This document shows, piece after piece, positions 8,110 to 18,109 of a stretch of 64,000 nucleotides of DNA. The stretch spans positions 62,001 to 126,000 of the forward strand of contig JACMPP010000050.1 in NCBI GenBank assembly GCA_014377445.1. The letters run 5' to 3'. Below the pieces are notes generated by a model, which had not been told where the DNA came from, searched no databases, and worked only from the letters and a program-made list of their open reading frames with translations. A program made the position numbers and the translations under genes. The first letter of the stretch is position 1, and every line of letters starts with the position of its first letter. Source of the stretch: Oligoflexus sp. GTDB lineage: Bacteria > Bdellovibrionota_B > Oligoflexia > Oligoflexales > Oligoflexaceae.

Positions 8110-8616
8110 TTAATAGAATCCATTGCAGGTCGCGGCGCGCCGATTGGCTCCTTTGGAACCGCTCCCGGTAAGGTTGAAATTTTTATTGCTTATCATTTTT
8201 TCTTCCTGCTTCTGCATGTCATCGAAGGAGTTTTTGTGCCAAACGAAGATCCCGGCGCCGTTCGTGTAGTGCTCATGCTTTTCGCCTGAGCACATTAAGA
8301 AGCCTTGAAGCGGATCGCAATGGGGTGCTCCAGAGTCGTCACCGACACATCAAAGGTTGCGGGGACATTCGGTACTGGCGATGGAACCGGGATCGGAACC
8401 GGAGCTTGCCCGTTGACAGGTCCAGGATCGGGAGGAGGCGGGTCACCCAAGGTCCCCTCAGGCCCCATCTTCGACAACTTCGCCAGCTGCGCAGGTCACA
8501 GCTTTTTGATCGCCGGATCCGAAGCGTAGCGAAGACTTTTTATAAGGCACGCAGCTTTGAAGCGATGCCAGCACGAGAGCCGCAGTGAGAGCCATGGGAA
8601 ATCTCTGAAAGCTCAT
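8110..8616 (-). pseudogene. Lipoprotein with Pro-rich linker, two frameshifts
   Basis: Read by hand, the reverse strand begins at 8616 with an ATG eight bases after GGGGAG and a signal peptide ending in the lipobox LQSC. After about 48 residues that frame stops, while another frame continues the natural sequence (GPEGTLGDPPPPDPG, then the linker PVPIPVPSPVPNVP and the domain start FDVSVTTLEHPIAIRFKA). At 8295 that frame stops too, and the third frame continues (CSGEKHEHYTNGAGIFVWH to the stop at 8110). Two one- or two-base indels would restore a lipoprotein of about 168 residues. The three segments do not look like separate genes. Either a true pseudogene or two sequencing errors. Confidence 0.75.
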
Positions 8617-8875
8617 CGCTGTTGCTCCCCCGCCTTAAGACCATGTTTTTTCTCTTCCACAAATATATTCGCGGAATGATTCGAGTTTTCCACTCGGTTT
8701 ATCGGCAACTGGAGATAAAACTGAACATAATCTATAACTATATGTAATTAATAATAAAAACCTTTTCTAGGCCCATTAGGGGATATCGTCAACGGAGCCG
8801 ATTATGTCAGGATTGAAAGAACTCCTGGCGCCAAGCGCCATCGGGGACAGTTTGCTATTTAACAGGAGACATAAC

Positions 8876-9511
8876 ATGGCTGAAAAATATGGTGATCATA
8901 AAACCGAGCAGGATCTGTTGAATCTCAATCAAGAGGGTTTTCCGAAGGAGGTGGGTTCACTCCTGTCGACGGCCAAAGGCGATGTCTATCTGCGCGAGAA
9001 TCCCGACGACTTCGTAACTTCGCTCACCGACGTTTCCAATCCATCTCAGTTGGAAGTGACTGTCGTTGCCCTAGCTGTTGATGACGGTATGGTTTACGCG
9101 ACGGAGACGACTTGGGAGCATGAAAACACCGAAACAAATGTGCATAAGCTAACGGACACGTTGCGTCGAAGCCGCGAAAGCATGACCCACCGGATTCATA
9201 ATTTGACCGATGGTGTGAAATCGAACGTTGAGCATGTCTCGGCATCGGTGAAGTCTACGGCGGCGTCGGTGAAGTCCACCGCAGTGTCCGTGGGGGATAG
9301 CATCAAGCACGAAGTCTTCGTGGTCGATCGCAACGTGAAAGCCAATCCCTACCTCTTTGCTTTGGGTGCGGTCGGCGTTGGTTTTGTCCTGGGACGGATC
9401 TTTTTGTCCACTCGTAAACCCAAGCTGCAAACCGTCGTTTTGAAAGATTACCAAGAGGGTATGAATAAACATACCGGCATCCATGTTCGGGATCGCAGTC
9501 GTTTCGCCTAG
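8876..9511 (+). CDS. Membrane-anchored DUF883/ElaB-like protein
   Basis: I start at 8876 (MAEKYGDH), where AGGAG lies eight bases upstream, rather than at the upstream in-frame ATG. The 211-residue product has an acidic N-terminal part, a helical section with short repeats of VKSTA (about residues 120-145), and a single C-terminal membrane helix (NPYLFALGAVGVGFVLGRIF) followed by a short basic tail. That is the layout of the ElaB/YqjD/DUF883 group, which anchor to the inner membrane by the C-terminus and in E. coli bind ribosomes in stationary phase. The N-terminal half is longer than in the E. coli proteins and may have another role. A strong terminator follows. Confidence 0.8.
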   Translation: MAEKYGDHKTEQDLLNLNQEGFPKEVGSLLSTAKGDVYLRENPDDFVTSLTDVSNPSQLEVTVVALAVDDGMVYATETTWEHENTETNVHKLTDTLRRSRESMTHRIHNLTDGVKSNVEHVSASVKSTAASVKSTAVSVGDSIKHEVFVVDRNVKANPYLFALGAVGVGFVLGRIFLSTRKPKLQTVVLKDYQEGMNKHTGIHVRDRSRFA

Positions 9512-9555
9512 AAGTTTGTCGATTCGGCGGAGCCTCAGACTTCTAACGCAAAAGG

Positions 9556-9583
9556 GGCGACCTTCGCGTCGCCTTTTTCCTTT
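9556..9583 (+). terminator. Intrinsic terminator
   Basis: GGCGAC (9556-9561) and GTCGCC (9568-9573) with loop CTTCGC, followed by a T-rich run, 44 bases after the DUF883-like gene. Confidence 0.85.
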
Positions 9584-9764
9584 TCAAAGAGCGATTTTGC
9601 TTCGAAAAAGCTCTCCCATATGGAGGCATAATACTTTTGCCGTAGCTTGCTCTCCCCATAACACAAATTTCGGGTATTTAACGGCGTATTGCGAGCAGGA
9701 ATGACTACACCATTCGATGGGAGCCTGTTAATTTACGGGTGAGTATCTATGGGGGTTATATAGA

Positions 9765-11942
<2,178 letters not shown>

Positions 11943-11951
11943 GATCCTCAA

Positions 11952-11979
11952 GGCCTCGCGACTCGCGGGGCCTTTTTCT
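11952..11979 (+). terminator. Intrinsic terminator
   Basis: GGCCTCGCG (11952-11960) pairs with CGCGGGGCC (11964-11972), one G-T wobble, loop ACT, followed by five T. It lies ten bases after the S46 peptidase stop codon. Confidence 0.85.
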
Positions 11980-12275
11980 ATTTCCCGCCTTTTTTCGAGT
12001 GCATATTTGTTCGCCTAAAAACAAATGACCCGCAGCAAAACTCTGTCAAAAAGTATTTGTTCGATGCTTTTCCCGCTGGTCTTACACAAGCGTCGGCAAA
12101 AGCTTTCGGAAAATTGTGCCGCCTTCATGAAAATTGCGGTTCTTTTCTTTTACTTATCCTATAAAAACGTACTGTAACGAAAAGCTTCCGATTTGAGCCT
12201 GAGTTTGATGAACATCGATTCACCTGCCTCAGGTCTGACGCATATTGGACATCATCAACAGTCGAGAGGTCAGCT

Positions 12276-13718
12276 ATGGGTGAGATTAAGATCAAGAATT
12301 TTTCCGAGATCCCCTACGAACAGTTGGAAGAGCTTAACCTCCAGGCCAAATCAAAAATGGCCAATGGTGATAGCGATTCAAGCCTACAGGAACACTACCT
12401 CCGCTATTTGACTGATGAGAAGCGTCTTAAAGCCGTCACCGTATGCTTTTCGGATCTTGAAGGCCGATTCCATATGCTTGACTACGACAAAAAATTTCTT
12501 ATCCAGTCCTACGACAACCTCACCTTCGATGGTTCGTCGATTCGTGGTTTCTCTGTTCAGTCTGAGTCGGATCTTCGCCTCGCCATCGATTGGGGTACCC
12601 TCCGCTGGTTGCCAAGCGACGTCTTCGGCCCTGGTAAAGTCATGGTCTATGCCCTGATTCAAGATCGCGATCGCAAGTTCTATGATGCCGACATGCGCGG
12701 ACAGCTCAAGCTCTTCAACGAGAAGATTCGTTCGGAGCAGGGTCTTACGACCAACTTTGCGGTTGAAGTCGAAGGCTTCCTCTTCAAAGGCCTCAACGCC
12801 GAGCAGACCTATCAGGACGACGCAAGCTTTCAGTTCGTGTCGGAAGGCGGTTACTTCAACACACTTCCAACCGCTCCACTTCGTCAATTCATCGATCGTT
12901 TTGCGGAAGCGCAACGCGCTCTCGGCTTTGAAAACGAAAAAGATCACCCTGAAGTGGCTCCGTCCCAGTTCGAGCTCAACTATAAATACACCGATGCGCT
13001 GATCGCTGCGGATCAGGTTCAGACCTACAAGCTCCTCGCGCGTCTTGTCGCTTCGAATATGGGCTATACCGCCAGTTTCCTACCGAAGCCTAAGGTCGGT
13101 ATCAACGGTAGCGGTATGCACACCAACATCTCGCTTTCCAAAAATGGTAAGAACATCTTCTGGGATCCCAAAGGTCCTGATTTGATCTCGCCTCCCGGCT
13201 GGAATGCTATCGATCGTCTTCTCGCTCACGCGGATGGCCTTTGTCTGATTCTGAATCCTTCGGTCAACTCCTACCGTCGCCTGGATCCACACTTCGAAGC
13301 GCCGAACCAAATCCGAACTTCGGCGGTCGATCGTTCGGCTATGATTCGCATTCCTATCGGCAACGAAAAATCGGCTCGTATCGAGATCCGTTCGGTGGCT
13401 CCCGATGCCAATCCATACCTGACCTTCTACACCGTGCTACAGACTCTTGTCGCAGGTCCTATGGACACGAAAGCGATCGAGCACAATCGTAAACGTCAAG
13501 ACCGCGTTCTCCCGGATAACATTCAGGACGCGATCAAAAACTTCGAAGACTCGGCTTGGCTGAAAGAGATCATGGGCGAGCGCATTCATGGGAAATATGC
13601 TGAAATCAAGCATATGATCTCCGATCGTTCCCCTAAGGCTTTGGGCGCAAAAATCAAGACGGGGGAAGTTCTCTTCCATCATGAAGTGACGAATCAGCAA
13701 CTCTGGTCGCAGTTTTAA
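12276..13718 (+). CDS. glnA: Type I glutamine synthetase
   Basis: 480 residues. It makes glutamine from glutamate, ammonia and ATP. The family blocks are in order: the latch DGSSIRGF (about residues 86-93), the metal and glutamate region EVEGFLF, the ATP/ammonia section with HPEVAPSQFELNYKYTD and DQVQTYK, the glutamate-binding NGSGMHTN, and the block with NPSVNSYRRL and RSAMIRIP. The Tyr-containing NLY segment that is adenylylated in enteric enzymes is replaced by IEHNRKRQDRVLP, so control by GlnE-type adenylylation looks absent. It stands alone between two terminators. The 300-base upstream region should hold its promoter, but I could not identify an NtrC or sigma-54 site. Confidence 0.95.
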   Translation: MGEIKIKNFSEIPYEQLEELNLQAKSKMANGDSDSSLQEHYLRYLTDEKRLKAVTVCFSDLEGRFHMLDYDKKFLIQSYDNLTFDGSSIRGFSVQSESDLRLAIDWGTLRWLPSDVFGPGKVMVYALIQDRDRKFYDADMRGQLKLFNEKIRSEQGLTTNFAVEVEGFLFKGLNAEQTYQDDASFQFVSEGGYFNTLPTAPLRQFIDRFAEAQRALGFENEKDHPEVAPSQFELNYKYTDALIAADQVQTYKLLARLVASNMGYTASFLPKPKVGINGSGMHTNISLSKNGKNIFWDPKGPDLISPPGWNAIDRLLAHADGLCLILNPSVNSYRRLDPHFEAPNQIRTSAVDRSAMIRIPIGNEKSARIEIRSVAPDANPYLTFYTVLQTLVAGPMDTKAIEHNRKRQDRVLPDNIQDAIKNFEDSAWLKEIMGERIHGKYAEIKHMISDRSPKALGAKIKTGEVLFHHEVTNQQLWSQF

Positions 13719-13752
13719 TTTTAATTATGTTGCCTGAGGGCAAGGTATGGAG

Positions 13753-13786
13753 ACGGAGCTGGGTTATTTCCAGCTCCGTTTTTTTT
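13753..13786 (+). terminator. Intrinsic terminator of glnA
   Basis: ACGGAGCTGG (13753-13762) and CCAGCTCCGT (13770-13779) form a perfect ten-base stem with a seven-base loop, followed by a T run. Confidence 0.9.
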
Positions 13787-13806
13787 ATGAAGAAAAGTAA
13801 CGTGCT

Positions 13807-13995
13807 TCAGAGCTCATGGTATTCCTCTTCGTTGCTATCGGAATCATCCTCCTCTGTCTGACGCCGCGCACTGACTGCAATTTTCAATTGCTTCAGACAA
13901 TAACTTAGAGCATTGCGGGCATCTTCCTTGCCCGCCTTTTCCGCCAGATCCCGTATTTCCTCGACGAGTTCAAAAATGGGTTTGTTGAGTGGCAT
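13807..13995 (-). CDS. Small acidic-tailed protein
   Basis: I use the start at 13995 (MPLNKPIFELVEE) because AGAGG lies seven bases upstream. The 62-residue product is a short two-helix protein with a very acidic C-terminal tail (EEDDSDSNEEEY). No signal peptide and no known family. It is convergent with glnA and divergent from the SEC-C protein gene. The charged tail suggests a protein-binding or regulatory role, which is inference only. The longer frame from 14070 would add 25 residues with no better start signal. Confidence 0.6.
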   Translation of the reverse strand: MPLNKPIFELVEEIRDLAEKAGKEDARNALSYCLKQLKIAVSARRQTEEDDSDSNEEEYHEL

Positions 13996-14230
13996 GGCTG
14001 GGCCTCTTATGATGAAGAGTACTGTCTTTAAGAAGGCGCTTTCGCGACTTTGCCCATTATCGCATTTCAATCTGCCCCTTCAAGGTTAAATTTAGTGCCA
14101 AAATGGCATCATAGACGGTCTAATCCCCCAAATCCCAGGAAATTGCTGCGAAATCCCTCCTATTTGACTGGCTTACTCGCGAAAATGCATTTAAGGTGCA
14201 GTTTCTTTTCGATCCTTTAGGAGAACGGCT

Positions 14231-15031
14231 ATGAAAGCTGGACGTAACGATACCTGCCCCTGTGGGAGCGGTCTAAAATATAAGAAATGCTGTGAACTCA
14301 AAGAAAACGATAGCCGGAACGGCAACCGTCTCTTCCGCGAGCGCGAAGCCGCTCTGATGGAACGCATGTTGCCTTTCGCGGACGAAGTGTTTGGCGAAGA
14401 TGCAATCGACCAGGCGCTCCTCCTCTTCCTCGATGACGAAGGCGCCATTGAGTTTGATGCCGGCGATCCTTTAAATCCTTTCTTCCTTCCCTGGTTCCTC
14501 TTCAACTGGACGATCGAACCGACAGATCCGCGCCCTATTCCAGAGTCTCCGGTGAACAAAACTGTGGCGGAAGCGTTTATGGAAAGCCATGGCGGAAGCC
14601 TGGCCCCTGAGTTAGCCGACCTCATCACGGCTTCTAACCGCCGTCCCCTCAGCTTCTTTGAAGTTCTCGAGAGTCAGCCGGGCAAAAGCCTCAAGCTCTT
14701 CGATCTGCTGCAGGAGAAGTCTCTGGACGTCGATGAAGATGCAGCTTCGACCAGTCTTAGAAAAGGCGACATCATCATCGGCTCGATCATGCTGCCGATC
14801 GGCGATGCCCGCACCCGTCCTTTGGCTCTTGGGCCTTTCGCTCTCGAACCAAGCGACAAACAACAGGTCCTTGATTTGCGTCAGGAGATTCTCCAGAACG
14901 TGAGTGCGACAGAGATTACCGAAGCGGTCCTCCACAACCAGGAAGCCTTCGTAATCGGACTTTACCTCGATATCATCGACACCATGCTTGATAATACCGA
15001 GGAAGAGACGCCTCCTCCGCGTCGCCGTTAA
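14231..15031 (+). CDS. SEC-C zinc-motif protein
   Basis: 266 residues. The N-terminus is a complete SEC-C motif (RNDTCPCGSGLKYKKCC, residues 5-21), the small zinc-binding knuckle found at the end of SecA and in many stand-alone proteins. The remaining 240 residues are acidic and helical, without catalytic motif, and include a segment FLPWFLFNWTI common to SEC-C proteins of this length. A cytosolic adaptor or metal-binding role is likely; the partner is unknown. AGGAG precedes the start at normal distance, and a long terminator follows directly. Confidence 0.85.
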   Translation: MKAGRNDTCPCGSGLKYKKCCELKENDSRNGNRLFREREAALMERMLPFADEVFGEDAIDQALLLFLDDEGAIEFDAGDPLNPFFLPWFLFNWTIEPTDPRPIPESPVNKTVAEAFMESHGGSLAPELADLITASNRRPLSFFEVLESQPGKSLKLFDLLQEKSLDVDEDAASTSLRKGDIIIGSIMLPIGDARTRPLALGPFALEPSDKQQVLDLRQEILQNVSATEITEAVLHNQEAFVIGLYLDIIDTMLDNTEEETPPPRRR

Positions 15032-15041
15032 GACCAAACGT

Positions 15042-15082
15042 AAAGAAGCCCAGAGCCGGATCGGTCTGGGCTTCTTTTTTTG
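15042..15082 (+). terminator. Intrinsic terminator
   Basis: AGAAGCCCAGA (15044-15054) pairs perfectly with TCTGGGCTTCT (15065-15075), loop of ten bases, followed by a T run. Confidence 0.9.
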
Positions 15083-15180
15083 GGTAAATGATTATTTCAG
15101 CATTTCCGAAATCACAACTTTTTCCAGCGTGGAATTCCCAAAATGATGCGCGTGGTTTCTGACCTGCCTCTGACGCGCAG

Positions 15181-15312
15181 ATGCTGGTCGCCTGCACCAA
15201 TGGGCGCAAGCGTTCGCGGGATGAGATTCAAAAACTCTTTTTGGCCAATGGCTTTCGCCTTGGACGAACGTTCTCGCACCCCTTGATCAGTATCGTCGAG
15301 GCTGTTATCTAA
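15181..15312 (+). pseudogene. C-terminal stub of an O-methyltransferase
   Basis: The 44 codons from 15181 to the stop at 15312 read MLVACTNGRKRSRDE, then LFLANGFRL, then ISIVEA. This is the C-terminal end of COMT-type SAM-dependent O-methyltransferases (usual pattern: MLV, a Gly-Arg-Glu-Arg-Thr turn, AAGFRL, SVIEA). The rest of the enzyme, including the SAM-binding fold, is absent upstream: the SEC-C gene and its terminator stand there instead. It is therefore a leftover of a deleted gene, probably not expressed. Confidence 0.7.
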
Positions 15313-15334
15313 GCCTCTCAGACCAAATAAATAA

Positions 15335-15368
15335 ACGCCCCGTTTGAGCCGAAACTCAAGCGGGGCGT
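15335..15368 (-). terminator. Intrinsic terminator of ahcY
   Basis: ACGCCCCGTTTGAG (15335-15348) and CTCAAGCGGGGCGT (15355-15368) form a 14-base stem with one wobble and a six-base loop. Read leftward it is followed by a T-rich run, 20 bases after the ahcY stop. Confidence 0.9.
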
Positions 15369-15387
15369 CTTGTTTTAAGAATAGATC

Positions 15388-16749
15388 TTAGTATTTGTAT
15401 TCGTCGAGTTTGTAGGGACCTTCGACTTTAACGTTGATGTACTTCGCTTGATCAGGTGTCAACTGAGTGATGACGCCGTCGAAGCCTTCAACCATATTAC
15501 GGGCAACTTCTTCATCCAGGATCTTAGGCAGGACTTTAACGAAGATTGGCTCGTTTTTCTTGTCAGCCCATTTTCTCGAGTAAAGGTGCATCTGCGCCAT
15601 GACCTGGTTCGCGAACGAACCGTCCATGATACGGGAAGGGTGACCCGTGGCGTTGCCAAGGTTCACGAGGCGGCCTTCCGACAAGAGGATGATGAAGTTC
15701 TCTTCGTCTTTGGAATCGCGGAAGATTTTGTGAACCTGTGCTTTCACTTCTTGCCATTCGAATTTCTCGCGGAGGAACTTGGTGTCGATTTCGTTGTCGA
15801 AGTGACCAATGTTACAAACAACAGCGCCGGATTTTACAGCGGTGAGCATGTGTTTGTCACAAACGTTGATATTCCCTGTCGTGGTGACGATCAAGTCGAT
15901 CGTGCCGAGAAGAGTCTTGTCAACGCCGTCAGCTGTTCCGGTGTTGATACCTTTATTGTAAGGCGAGACAACTTCATAGCCGTCCATACAAGCTTGCATA
16001 GCGCAGATAGGATCGATCTCAGTAACTTTTACGATCATCCCTTCCTGACGCAAACTTTGTGCCGAGCCTTTGCCCACATCACCGTAACCGACAACCAAAG
16101 CCTTTTTACCGGACATGAGCATGTCGGTACCGCGTTTGATTGCATCGTTCAAGCTGTGACGACAGCCGTATTTGTTGTCATTTTTCGATTTCGTAACCGA
16201 ATCGTTGACGTTGATCGCAGGCACTTTAAGGGCGCCTTTGGTCATCATTTCCATCAGACGGTGAACGCCTGTGGTTGTTTCTTCGGTGATACCGTGGATT
16301 TTATCGAGGAGCTGAGGATATTTCTCATGAATCATACCTGTGAGATCGCCGCCGTCGTCAAGGACCATGTTGACGTCCCAAGGCTTGCCATCTTTGAGGA
16401 TGGTTTGCTCGATGCACCATTCGCCTTCTTCGTTGGTCTGGCCTTTCCAAGCGTAAACGGCAACGCCTACAGCAGCCATGGCAGCAGCCGCATGGTCCTG
16501 AGTCGAGAAGATGTTACAGGAAGACCAGCGAACTTCAGCGCCGAGGAAAGTCAGGGTCTCGATCAAAACAGCTGTTTGAATCGTCATGTGAATACAGCCG
16601 ATAATTTTAGCGCCTTTGAGAGGTTGCTCCTTGCCGTGTTTGCGGCGGAGAGCCATCAAAGCTGGCATTTCGCGTTCAGCCAATTTGATTTCACGGCGGC
16701 CGAAATCAGCCAGTTTAATGTCTGCAACTTTGTAATCTGTTTTCGTCAT
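15388..16749 (-). CDS. ahcY: S-adenosylhomocysteine hydrolase
   Basis: 453 residues, normal length for the bacterial enzyme. It splits S-adenosylhomocysteine, the product of all SAM-dependent methylations, into adenosine and homocysteine, and so relieves product inhibition of methyltransferases. Seen in the sequence: the substrate segment [30 protein letters not shown], the substrate-domain [10 protein letters not shown] with KYGCRHSL, and the NAD-binding fold [18 protein letters not shown]. The C-terminus ends with the conserved YKLDEYKY tail whose Lys and Tyr reach into the neighbouring subunit's NAD site. AAGGA precedes the ATG by eight bases. It lies 32 bases after the ArsR-methyltransferase gene and is almost certainly cotranscribed with it. 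Confidence 0.97.
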   Translation of the reverse strand: MTKTDYKVADIKLADFGRREIKLAEREMPALMALRRKHGKEQPLKGAKIIGCIHMTIQTAVLIETLTFLGAEVRWSSCNIFSTQDHAAAAMAAVGVAVYAWKGQTNEEGEWCIEQTILKDGKPWDVNMVLDDGGDLTGMIHEKYPQLLDKIHGITEETTTGVHRLMEMMTKGALKVPAINVNDSVTKSKNDNKYGCRHSLNDAIKRGTDMLMSGKKALVVGYGDVGKGSAQSLRQEGMIVKVTEIDPICAMQACMDGYEVVSPYNKGINTGTADGVDKTLLGTIDLIVTTTGNINVCDKHMLTAVKSGAVVCNIGHFDNEIDTKFLREKFEWQEVKAQVHKIFRDSKDEENFIILLSEGRLVNLGNATGHPSRIMDGSFANQVMAQMHLYSRKWADKKNEPIFVKVLPKILDEEVARNMVEGFDGVITQLTPDQAKYINVKVEGPYKLDEYKY

Positions 16750-16781
16750 GTCTTAATTCCTTTATAAACCAATGAGATGAA

Positions 16782-17780
16782 TTATATTGCGCGAAATAGC
16801 TTCAACTGAATTTGAAAGCCATTCTTTAAACCAAGATATAAACTTTGATCCTCGCTGAAGCCGGCACTCAAGGCCCAGTCTTTAAGATCCTGAGGATCGA
16901 AGCCGAGCCAGACGTCGCCACAGGAAGAGCGTGCCCACTCCTGATTGTGCGAACAGAGATCGGCGACGAGAAGAAAACCATCGGTCCTCAGCAAATGGCG
17001 AATCTTTTGGAACGCCTGCAGAGGTGAGGACATATGATGAAGCACCATATTCAAGACGACCGCATCGAGGCGCTCACCTTCAGGTTCGTAGGCTTCGAGC
17101 GAACTCTGTACGAAACAAATCTTGTCGCGACTCGAAACCTTATCTTTGGTGAAAGCCAGCATCTCTCCCGAATTATCGAGAGCCACGAGTCGATCAAAGC
17201 GTTTGGACAGTTCTTTTAACAAAGCGCCTTGACCGGGACCGACTTCCATCACCTGAGAACAATGTTTGAGTTCGGTGAGGTCGAGCATTTCCCGAAGATT
17301 GGGCAGGTACTGCGACAACTCGCAGAGCATGCCCTGGTTTTCTTCAAATTTGTCGACGTTCCGCTCAAAATATTGTCTCGACTGCGAGGCGCGGTCTTCA
17401 CAAATGTTATTTATACGACGAATATATTCTTCGGCAAGAGGCAGAGTACCTATGGTCGCGAAGAGACTTGTTTGGAAATCGAAGAACTCGCTCTCACTCT
17501 TGAGAAGCGCGCGACGATAGAAGATGCTGTTGCCTTGTCGTCTGGTGGCAAGAAGACCCGCTTTTAAAAGGACTTTCAGGTGGTGGCTCATGCCAGGCTG
17601 GGGCATCGCAAAAATAGTGGCCAGCTCCTGAACTCCGAAGGAATCATGGCTCAGCACACGCATAATATCGAGGCGCAAAGGATCCGATGCAGCTTTACAG
17701 AGAGTCGCGAGAATAGGGCTGAGCGCTTCCGCGTTCCCAGTCTGTCTTTTCGTGTCTTCCTGTCTAGCATGGACGGACAT
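16782..17780 (-). CDS. ArsR-type regulator fused to a SAM methyltransferase domain (SahR-like)
   Basis: About 332 residues; I use the ATG at 17780, which has AGGA seven bases upstream, over the GTG at 17786. Residues about 25-105 are an ArsR winged helix (DPLRLDIMRVLSHDSFGVQ, then MPQPGMSHHLKVLLKAGL). Residues about 155-330 are a class I methyltransferase fold with the SAM loop VMEVGPGQGALLKEL and a following acidic strand end (ALDNS). ArsR-methyltransferase fusions next to ahcY are known as SahR-type regulators of the methyl cycle, thought to sense S-adenosylhomocysteine. Here it heads the ahcY operon, which fits autoregulated control of SAH recycling. Whether the domain is catalytic or only a ligand sensor is not clear. 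Confidence 0.88.
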   Translation of the reverse strand: MSVHARQEDTKRQTGNAEALSPILATLCKAASDPLRLDIMRVLSHDSFGVQELATIFAMPQPGMSHHLKVLLKAGLLATRRQGNSIFYRRALLKSESEFFDFQTSLFATIGTLPLAEEYIRRINNICEDRASQSRQYFERNVDKFEENQGMLCELSQYLPNLREMLDLTELKHCSQVMEVGPGQGALLKELSKRFDRLVALDNSGEMLAFTKDKVSSRDKICFVQSSLEAYEPEGERLDAVVLNMVLHHMSSPLQAFQKIRHLLRTDGFLLVADLCSHNQEWARSSCGDVWLGFDPQDLKDWALSAGFSEDQSLYLGLKNGFQIQLKLFRAI

Positions 17781-17841
17781 TATCACTTCCTGTTGGCATT
17801 CGAAGTTCCCAAACTAACAGACTTATCGGTCTCGTGGCAAA

Positions 17842-17878
17842 CTATATTAATATATTTCAATATATAAATCTATCGATA
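17842..17878. promoter_or_regulatory. Candidate operator upstream of the ArsR-ahcY operon
   Basis: A very AT-rich block with overlapping symmetric words (ATATTAATAT, AATATATT twice in succession) followed by the palindrome TATCGATA (17871-17878). It sits 60-100 bases upstream of the regulator start, between two copies of TATCGGT (17824-17830 and 17896-17902). Placement fits autoregulation by the ArsR protein and promoter overlap. The rest of the 17787-18109 spacer shows nothing else I can name. Confidence 0.45.
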
Positions 17879-18109
17879 CTCCTAAGTATACGACATATCG
17901 GTTGTAATAGAGAATAAGCGTAAAAAACTGTGGGTCGTATTTTTAGGTATTTTGCCAAGAATGGGTCTCTCTACCCATCGGGATCGGGGAGGAAGATTTT
18001 AAGCGAAACTTTTCTTTTTTACCGTAGTCACTTGGTGTGAGCCGGTCTAAGATGGGGCAGGTTCCAGTCTTAGTCCAGGCTGAACGCGAAAGGTGTGAGG
18101 GAGTTTCTT

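Noticed and set aside
15448-16767. A 439-codon rightward frame opposite ahcY
   Set aside because: It mirrors a very well conserved enzyme on the other strand, has no signature and arises from codon bias.
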